From the NCBI GenBank assembly GCA_964442905.1, contig CAYUBD010000054.1, positions 1-5,278 on the forward strand: a stretch of DNA of 5,278 nucleotides. The letters are read 5' to 3'. The translations under genes and the position numbers were made by a program. The notes below the pieces were generated by a model. The model ran no database searches and had not been told where the DNA came from. It saw nothing but the letters and a program-made list of their open reading frames with translations. Source of the DNA: JAFGFG01 sp964442905 (lineage in GTDB: Archaea > Aenigmatarchaeota > Aenigmatarchaeia > QMZP01 > JAFGSV01). Positions within the stretch are counted from its first letter, which is position 1, and each line of letters starts with the position of its first letter. Below are positions 1 through 3,533 of the stretch, one piece after another.

Positions 1-177
1 CTTGCGTGCCCAAAGTGCAAGGGCGATGTTGCAGAGAATGGCATGTTCATAAACTGCGGAAAATGCAAACTCTCTTATCCTGTTCTTGACAAGACAGTGC
101 CGGACATGCTGATCGAAGACGCATGGCCGCTTTCCAAGGCACGGAAAGCGGGCTTCAGGCACACGCTGAAGCTATGA
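1..177 (+). CDS. Trm112-family zinc-ribbon protein, 3' end only
   Basis: This is an open frame of 58 codons from the window edge to a TGA at 175-177; the start codon lies outside the window. The visible part has two Cys pairs, C3-P-K-C6 and C19-G-K-C22, followed by L-S-Y-P-V and V-P-D-M-L. This is the layout of the small Trm112/UPF0434 zinc ribbon (C-P-x-C ... C-x-x-C ... Y-P-V/I-x-D-x-x-P). Full-length members are about 60-70 residues, so only a few N-terminal residues are probably missing. In archaea and eukaryotes Trm112 proteins activate and stabilise methyltransferases that act on tRNA, rRNA and release factor. The partner cannot be seen here. The neighbouring tRNA gene and tRNA-binding protein gene fit an RNA-related setting, but this is weak evidence. 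The family is clear; the exact role is inferred. Confidence 0.8.
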   Translation, partial: LACPKCKGDVAENGMFINCGKCKLSYPVLDKTVPDMLIEDAWPLSKARKAGFRHTLKL

Positions 178-183
178 TTATTC

Positions 184-192
184 TTTTTAAAT
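184..192 (+). promoter_or_regulatory. Box A (TATA) promoter of the tRNA-Ser gene
   Basis: The T-rich TTTTTAAAT element is centred about 30 bp before the first base of the tRNA at 218. This is the usual distance from an archaeal box A to a start just ahead of a tRNA. It also follows the Trm112 stop directly, and its T-run could help terminate that transcript. It is predicted from sequence and spacing only. Confidence 0.5.
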
Positions 193-217
193 GAATATGA
201 CCAAATAAACACACAGT

Positions 218-401
218 GCCGAGGTGGCAGAACCTGGCTAATGCGCCAGACTTGAGATCCAGATAATATGATCATGTCCTCCGGGACCTCTGAGATGATT
301 TAATGGCTTGACTCCGATCAATCCTTCTTACGAAGGGCGGCGGAAATGACGAGATATCTGGTGGGACTTGTCCCATGCAGGTTCAAATCCTGCCCTCGGC
401 G
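218..401 (+). tRNA. tRNA-Ser(UGA) with intron
   Basis: The exons are 218-256 and 356-401, giving an 85-nt mature tRNA; CCA is not encoded. The acceptor stem is a perfect 7 bp (GCCGAGG 218-224 with CCTCGGC 394-400). The D arm is 227-244. The anticodon stem is CCAGA 246-250 with TCTGG 357-361. The spliced anticodon loop is CTTGAGA, with anticodon TGA at 253-255 and G37 at 256. A long variable arm (GGGAC 363-367 with GTCCC 370-374) marks a class II tRNA. The T arm is GCAGG 377-381, loop TTCAAAT, CCTGC 389-393. The discriminator base is G401, typical of serine tRNAs, whereas archaeal leucine tRNAs normally carry A73. It reads UCN serine codons, chiefly UCA. csaA begins 36 bp downstream. Confidence 0.95.
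257..355 (+). other. tRNA intron (99 nt) with bulge-helix-bulge splice sites
   Basis: The intron sits at the canonical archaeal position between nucleotides 37 and 38. The splicing motif can be drawn in full. The 4-bp central helix is CTTG 251-254 paired with CGAG 350-353 (C-G, U-A, U-G, G-C). The 5' bulge is A-G-A 255-257, cut after 256. The 3' bulge is A-T-A 354-356, cut after 355. The anticodon stem stacks directly outside it. The tRNA splicing endonuclease would recognise this structure. Inside the intron two small hairpins stand out: GTCC 276-279 with GGAC 284-287 around a TCCG loop, and CCTTC 323-327 with GAAGG 332-336 around TTAC. There is no room for a homing endonuclease. Confidence 0.92.
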
Positions 402-417
402 CTTTTTATTTTTAAGC
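402..417 (+). promoter_or_regulatory. T-rich tRNA terminator overlapping the csaA box A
   Basis: Just after the tRNA discriminator base come two T-runs, CTTTTTATTTTTAAG. T-stretches on the non-template strand terminate archaeal transcription, so this can end the tRNA transcript. The TTTTTAAG part (409-416) is also centred about 26 bp before the csaA ATG at 438, which is box A spacing for a leaderless mRNA. The dual use is inferred. Confidence 0.45.
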
Positions 418-437
418 CACTTTTTCAATTCAGTCTT

Positions 438-767
438 ATGATAACGTGGGGAGAATTCGAGAAAGTTGAGATGAGGGTTGGGACAATATTAGAAGCCAGA
501 GAGTTTCCTGAAGCAAGGAACCCTGCTTACAAGCTGAAGATAGACTTCGGGAAATACGGCGTAAAGATGTCAAGCGCGCAGATCACGAAGCTTTACAGTA
601 AAGAAGAGCTTGCGGGCAGGCAGGTAATCTGTGTGACCAATTTTCCACCCAAGCAGATAGCTGATTTCAAGTCCGAATGTCTTGTCCTAGGAGTGGTCCA
701 AGACGACAGGGAAGTCATACTGCTACAGCCCGAAAGAGGGGCCGAGAACGGCGGAAGGATCGCATGA
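438..767 (+). CDS. csaA: CsaA-type tRNA-binding-domain protein
   Basis: The 109-residue product matches the usual length (about 110) of the CsaA family: one OB-fold tRNA-binding domain of the EMAP-II/ARC1/MetG C-terminal type, forming homodimers in characterised members. Characteristic blocks are E11-M-R-V-G-T16, F23-P-E-A-R27, K34-I-D-F-G38, S45-S-A-Q-I-T50 and N68-F-P-P71 followed by F77-K-S-E80 and L82-V-L-G85. They run colinear with the Bacillus protein as I remember it. CsaA has been described as an export-related chaperone in Bacillus. The tRNA-binding fold suggests an RNA role, and its job in archaea is not established. ATG 438 is chosen because upstream codons in the same frame run into the tRNA gene and homology begins right after this Met. 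No Shine-Dalgarno is visible, and a box A lies about 26 bp upstream, so the mRNA is probably leaderless. The gene is complete and ends at a TGA. Confidence 0.92.
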   Translation: MITWGEFEKVEMRVGTILEAREFPEARNPAYKLKIDFGKYGVKMSSAQITKLYSKEELAGRQVICVTNFPPKQIADFKSECLVLGVVQDDREVILLQPERGAENGGRIA

Positions 768-842
768 ATAAGGCCGCCGGACGGTCAGAGAAATATAATT
801 GATACAAACGTATCAATTGATTGATACAGTTGTACCATAACA

Positions 843-850
843 TTTATATA
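843..850 (+). promoter_or_regulatory. TATA box of the HEPN/MNT operon
   Basis: TTTATATA is an exact match to the archaeal box A consensus, preceded by an A-rich stretch that could act as BRE. Its centre is about 37 bp before the HEPN ATG at 884, so transcription would start near 872-875 and leave a leader of about 10 nt that still includes the AGGTG motif. A second AT-rich candidate, ATATTTATA at 864-872, could drive a leaderless message but fits less well. Operator copy 3 overlaps the first box, so bound repressor would block TBP. Confidence 0.6.
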
Positions 851-873
851 CAAGTGTATCAAAATATTTATAC

Positions 874-878
874 AGGTG
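874..878 (+). promoter_or_regulatory. Shine-Dalgarno of the HEPN gene, inside dyad copy 4
   Basis: AGGTG lies 5 nt before ATG 884 and supports this start over the in-frame TTG at 821, which would translate through the operator array. AGGT forms the loop between the paired arms ATAC 870-873 and GTAT 878-881, so the mRNA could also fold into a weak hairpin presenting the site in its loop. Confidence 0.6.
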
Positions 879-883
879 TATCA

Positions 884-1279
884 ATGAATATAGGATCACA
901 CAGACGGGCTCTCAGGGAAAGTCTTGAGGAGATAAGGGAATCCATACGCAGGGGCATGACCGAAAGGCAGAGAACCATTGGGTTCCACTGCTCTGTTGCG
1001 GCTGCCGATATGCTGGAAATATACCTTCACCAGAAAGGCCTGATAGATCCTGGTGCGACCATAAAGCATGATATTTTCTCGTCAGAAAGGAAGGCGCTTG
1101 AAAAGCTGCCCGAATTCGATGACATGAAAAAAATAGTTAAGCTGATGGTAAGCCTCGAAAATAAGAGAAATATGCTTTGCTACGGGAAGCCCCAGACCGA
1201 GGAGAGCATGGAAGATTTCATACAGACGTTCAACAAGATAAAGGGCATATTTGAGTCGATAGGTGTTGATTGTGAATAG
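884..1279 (+). CDS. HEPN-domain protein, putative toxin of a HEPN/MNT pair
   Basis: The 131-residue protein is predicted to be all-helical, with a very basic, charged N-terminal helix (residues 6-30) and then G33-F-H35-C-S and an Ala-rich helix ending near L-H-Q-K-G, as in HEPN domains. The conserved C-terminal block is E-N-K-R95-N-M-L-C-Y100-G-K-P. In HEPN RNases and HepT toxins the signature is R-x4-6-H, often R-x4-H-x-Y; here Tyr100 stands where His is expected. The family call therefore rests on overall pattern, size and the adjacent nucleotidyltransferase gene, which overlaps its 3' end. Active HEPN proteins cut RNA and are neutralised by the MNT partner, in studied HepT systems by AMP addition to a Tyr. 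Whether this variant is a nuclease is unknown. I have an impression that other archaeal proteins share the R-N-x-L-C-Y-G block but cannot verify it. ATG 884 is chosen from its AGGTG site. Confidence 0.72.
   Translation: MNIGSHRRALRESLEEIRESIRRGMTERQRTIGFHCSVAAADMLEIYLHQKGLIDPGATIKHDIFSSERKALEKLPEFDDMKKIVKLMVSLENKRNMLCYGKPQTEESMEDFIQTFNKIKGIFESIGVDCE
1261..1265 (+). promoter_or_regulatory. Shine-Dalgarno of the nucleotidyltransferase gene
   Basis: AGGTG lies within the last codons of the HEPN gene, 6 nt before GTG 1272. It decides the start: GTG 1263 and TTG 1266 in the same frame lie inside or directly next to this site and have no site of their own. Confidence 0.5.
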
Positions 1280-1907
1280 GGTATTCATCTCTTATGCATC
1301 CAGTTTTGTTTCGACGCTTTTTGATCATACAGTAGATGAAACCCTTATAGAGATTGAAAACATAATACTTTTCGGCTCCGGAGCACGGGGGAAAACTGGC
1401 AAAAAAAGCGATGTTGACATTTTCATAAACGTTCCTTCTGAGAAGAAGAACATACATGAAAAAGTGCAAGTTGCCGTGTCTTTCGCTGTTCATCTCTTTT
1501 ACGACAGTCTTCTGTTCAAGAAATACTGGAAACCCGGCGGGATGGAGAATGAGATAAAATGCATCGTGGGGAGGCTTGATGATTGGGAAGACCTGAAGCC
1601 TTCAATTATATCCGACGGCATACTACTTTACGGGAAGTACAGTGGCGCAGTCAATGGAACCCAGTCATTCGTAATTATCTCATGGAAAAACGTGAAACCT
1701 GAAACCAAGCGGGTTCTTCTGAGCAAAAAGCTTTACGGGTATAACATGAACGGAAAGAGATATGCTGGCGTGACAGAAGGGACGCTTACAACCAAGCTTG
1801 GGAGCAACTGCATCATGGTGCCGATACAGAGCTCAAAAAGGATTCTCTCGGTTTTTGATGAACTCGGGGTAGACACGATAAAATTCCATATGAACTCAAT
1901 CGTTTAG
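1272..1907 (+). CDS. MNT-type nucleotidyltransferase, putative antitoxin with C-terminal extension
   Basis: This is a protein of about 211 residues with a GTG start. Residues about 28-50 hold the DNA-polymerase-beta-like nucleotidyltransferase signature: G35-S36, ten residues, then D47-V-D49, with two metal-binding aspartates in a hydrophobic strand (I-I-L-F before, I-F-I after). Minimal MNT antitoxins end about 100-140 residues in, near the segment D-G-I-L-L-Y-G seen here. This protein continues for about 80 more residues with K-K-L-Y-G-Y, a short G-K-R-Y-A-G turn, K-L-G-S-N-C-I-M-V-P and a final alpha/beta-looking stretch, which I do not recognise. A third catalytic carboxylate is not obvious. 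It overlaps the HEPN stop by 8 nt (17 nt if GTG 1263 is used), so the two are translationally coupled and probably form a complex. The likely role is transfer of AMP or another nucleotide to the HEPN partner; this is inferred from MntA-HepT systems. The gene is complete, ending in TAG. Confidence 0.75.
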   Translation: MNRVFISYASSFVSTLFDHTVDETLIEIENIILFGSGARGKTGKKSDVDIFINVPSEKKNIHEKVQVAVSFAVHLFYDSLLFKKYWKPGGMENEIKCIVGRLDDWEDLKPSIISDGILLYGKYSGAVNGTQSFVIISWKNVKPETKRVLLSKKLYGYNMNGKRYAGVTEGTLTTKLGSNCIMVPIQSSKRILSVFDELGVDTIKFHMNSIV

Positions 1908-1913
1908 CTACGC

Positions 1914-1928
1914 TTTCATTTTTAAATA
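1914..1928 (+). promoter_or_regulatory. T-rich terminator / box A ahead of cimA
   Basis: A T-rich stretch 7 bp after the nucleotidyltransferase stop leads into TTTTTAAATAT. The T-run can terminate the upstream operon, and TTTAAATA (1921-1928) is a good box A. Transcription would then start near 1950-1953, leaving a short leader that begins at the AGGTG motif. This separates the HEPN/MNT unit from the cimA-ileS unit. It is predicted from sequence only. Confidence 0.55.
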
Positions 1929-1950
1929 TGTCAAGACATAAACTAGGTTA

Positions 1951-1955
1951 AGGTG
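1951..1955 (+). promoter_or_regulatory. Shine-Dalgarno-like AGGTG serving the mini-ORF ATG
   Basis: AGGTG is 5 nt before ATG 1961, ideal spacing, but that ATG opens only a 9-codon frame. It is 12 nt from the in-frame cimA GTG 1968, which is long. The 10-mer AGGTGTTGAT (1951-1960) is identical to 1261-1270 before the nucleotidyltransferase start. Confidence 0.45.
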
Positions 1956-1960
1956 TTGAT

Positions 1961-1990
1961 ATGAAGGGTGAATGCCGGATCCTGGAATGA
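1961..1990 (+). CDS. Possible 9-residue leader peptide upstream of cimA
   Basis: ATG 1961 has the best ribosome binding site in the region and encodes M-K-G-E-C-R-I-L-E before a TGA at 1988-1990. The stop is one base ahead of ATG 1992 of cimA, so ribosomes finishing the peptide could re-initiate on cimA. The peptide contains Ile and Leu codons, which is notable before an isoleucine-pathway gene, but two codons is thin support. No attenuator hairpin with alternative pairing is evident. The alternative is that the frame is chance and translation starts at GTG 1968 or ATG 1992. Confidence 0.3.
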   Translation: MKGECRILE

Positions 1991-1991
1991 A

Positions 1992-3530
1992 ATGAAAACC
2001 CGTTTCATCAGCCCGAAAAGTGTGGGAAACCCTGTTCTTTACGATACTACTCTCAGAGATGGCGCTCAGACACGCGGTCTCAGGTTCAGCCTCGATGACA
2101 AGCTGTCCATAAGCAAAAAGCTTTCTGACTTCGGTTTCCATTACATAGAGGCGGGATGGCCTTCTTCAAATCCGGTGGACAGGAAGTACTTCGAAGAAGT
2201 CAGGGGACTGGACCTGAAAGCGAAGACCGCTGTGTTCGGGATGACAAGCATCAACCCCGGAAAAGACAGTAATATAGACGATTTGCTGAAAACTGAAGCA
2301 GACGTAATAACCATCTTCGGCAAGACGTGGGACATGCACGTGAAAGACGTCCTTAAGGTATCGCCGGAAAACAACCTGAAGATGATATCAGACACGATAG
2401 ACCATCTGAAATCGCATGGATTCATGGTATTCTTCGACGCTGAACACTTCTTCGATGGATATACGTCCAATCCTGATTACGCTCTCAATGTGCTTGACGC
2501 CGCTAAAGCCGCCGATACACTCGTGCTCTGCGACACAAACGGCGGCACGATGCCGTGGGAAGTCGACAGCATAACGAAAAATGTCGTCAGTAAGTTCAGG
2601 AATGATATTGGCGTTCACATGCACAACGACACAGGGATGGCTGTCGTGAGCAGCGTTCTGGCGCTCAAAAGCGGCGTTTCACATGTCCAGGGCACAGTCA
2701 ATGGGCTTGGTGAGAGATGCGGGAACATGGACTGGTGCGAGTTCCTTCCGCTGGCCGGAATTAAGCTCGGGATCAATCTGGGCATCGACATGAAAGGTCT
2801 CCTTAATCTGTCACGATACGTTGTCAGGATGACCGGGTTCAACCTGGCAAAGAACAAGCCGTTTGTAGGTACCAACGCATTCAGCCACAAGGGCGGGGTG
2901 CACATAGATGCAATGCTCAAGAATCCAAAGGCATACGAACACATGAATCCGGATGATATAGGCAATACCAGGCTTTTCAGCCTCTCGGAACAGGCAGGAA
3001 GGGCAGGCGTGGTGGATGCTGCAAAAAGGCATGGATACGAATTAGACAAGGAGCATCCCGCAGTTAGGGAAGTAATGGATATAATGAACAAGGGACTGGT
3101 GACCACAGATGCGGAACTTTTCCTTCTGCTCTCAGAGAAGATTGAAGGGAAGAAAGAGCTGTTTGATGTCATCAGCTATGAGACGGGAGTCTCCTCGAAC
3201 GTTGACGCGAAGACCGAAGTCAAGGTCTCAGTGGAAGGTGAGACTTTCCATGAGATAGCCGAAGGCGTCGGTCCTGTGCACTCGCTTGACATTGCATTGA
3301 GGAAAGCGCTCTCAAAGAAGTTCGACGTGGAGAATCTCAAGCTCACCAACTACAGGGTGAGGATACTGAATCAGGACAAAGCAACCGCTGCTATCGTTGA
3401 GGTGTTCATAGAGTTCAAGGCCGACGGGAAAACATGGTCGACTTCAAGTGCATCCGATGATATAATAAAAGCGAGCAAGGATGCTTTAATAAAAGGATAC
3501 AATTATTATTTACTTAAGAACGGTGGTTAG
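1992..3530 (+). CDS. cimA: (R)-citramalate synthase
   Basis: This 512-residue enzyme condenses pyruvate with acetyl-CoA to (R)-citramalate, the first step of the threonine-independent isoleucine route. The N-terminal TIM barrel of the HMGL/LeuA family shows L-Y-D18-T-T-L-R-D23-G, F109-G-K-T-W-D-M-H116-V, D149-A-E-H-F-F-D-G156, D181-T-N-G-G, the metal-binding H209-M-H211-N-D, N237-G-L-G-E-R-C-G-N245 and F297-S-H-K-G-G-V-H304. From about residue 404 to the end lies the LeuA-type regulatory dimerisation domain (G-V-G-P-V-H-S-L-D, then N-Y-R-V-R-I-L). In the family this domain can bind the end product for feedback inhibition. F-G-K-x-W-D, D-A-E-H-F-F-D-G and the length point to the citramalate synthase branch rather than LeuA or homocitrate synthase. 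The start is uncertain. ATG 1992 follows the mini-ORF stop; GTG 1968 would add 8 residues. Conserved sequence begins well inside either. ileS follows 3 bp later. Confidence 0.92.
   Translation: MKTRFISPKSVGNPVLYDTTLRDGAQTRGLRFSLDDKLSISKKLSDFGFHYIEAGWPSSNPVDRKYFEEVRGLDLKAKTAVFGMTSINPGKDSNIDDLLKTEADVITIFGKTWDMHVKDVLKVSPENNLKMISDTIDHLKSHGFMVFFDAEHFFDGYTSNPDYALNVLDAAKAADTLVLCDTNGGTMPWEVDSITKNVVSKFRNDIGVHMHNDTGMAVVSSVLALKSGVSHVQGTVNGLGERCGNMDWCEFLPLAGIKLGINLGIDMKGLLNLSRYVVRMTGFNLAKNKPFVGTNAFSHKGGVHIDAMLKNPKAYEHMNPDDIGNTRLFSLSEQAGRAGVVDAAKRHGYELDKEHPAVREVMDIMNKGLVTTDAELFLLLSEKIEGKKELFDVISYETGVSSNVDAKTEVKVSVEGETFHEIAEGVGPVHSLDIALRKALSKKFDVENLKLTNYRVRILNQDKATAAIVEVFIEFKADGKTWSTSSASDDIIKASKDALIKGYNYYLLKNGG
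3522..3526 (+). promoter_or_regulatory. Shine-Dalgarno of ileS
   Basis: GGTGG lies in the last codons of cimA, 7 nt before ATG 3534. It fixes the ileS start and indicates translation from the cimA message. Confidence 0.55.
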
Positions 3531-3533
3531 AGA

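Larger units (their letters stand above)
799..884. repeat. Four tandem 18-bp dyads, probable operator array
   Basis: Four imperfect palindromes of the type TGATAC-N4-GTATCA lie in a row. Copy 1 is TTGATACAAACGTATCAA (799-816), with perfect arms. Copy 2 is TTGATACAGTTGTACCAT (821-838). Copy 3 is TATATACAAGTGTATCAA (845-862). Copy 4 is TTTATACAGGTGTATCAA (867-884). Centres are 22, 24 and 22 bp apart, about two helical turns, so bound dimers would lie on roughly the same DNA face. Copies 3 and 4 cover the TATA box and the Shine-Dalgarno of the HEPN gene, which fits repression of the HEPN/MNT operon. No classical repressor gene is next to it. The binding protein is unknown and could be the operon's own products or a regulator elsewhere. 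Confidence 0.75.

Noticed and set aside
268..301. C/D box guide RNA inside the tRNA intron
   Set aside because: ATGATCA (268-274), CTGA (290-293) and ATGATTT (295-301) resemble C, D' and C' boxes only loosely, spacing is off, and no clear terminal D box is seen.
218..401. tRNA-Leu(GAG), because GAG occurs in the anticodon loop and the variable arm is long
   Set aside because: With the intron removed the stem CCAGA/TCTGG places TGA at 34-36, and the discriminator is G, both indicating serine.
375..437. N-terminal extension of csaA from ATG 375
   Set aside because: It overlaps the tRNA 3' half; CsaA homology and the normal family length begin at ATG 438.
821..883. N-terminal extension of the HEPN gene from TTG 821
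   Set aside because: The extra 21 residues would be translated from the operator and TATA region, and a good AGGTG site precedes ATG 884.
799..884. Small CRISPR-like array or replication iterons
   Set aside because: The units are palindromes separated by only 4-6 bp, so there are no spacers, and no cas or rep gene is present. Their overlap with a TATA box and Shine-Dalgarno fits an operator better.
1230..1493. 87-codon minus-strand frame across the HEPN-MNT junction
   Set aside because: It overlaps both coding genes, including the GS-x10-DxD motif, and its translation shows no domain pattern.
2615..3172. 185-codon minus-strand frame inside cimA
   Set aside because: It is the antisense shadow of a strongly conserved gene; the translation has no recognisable family and no promoter or ribosome site.
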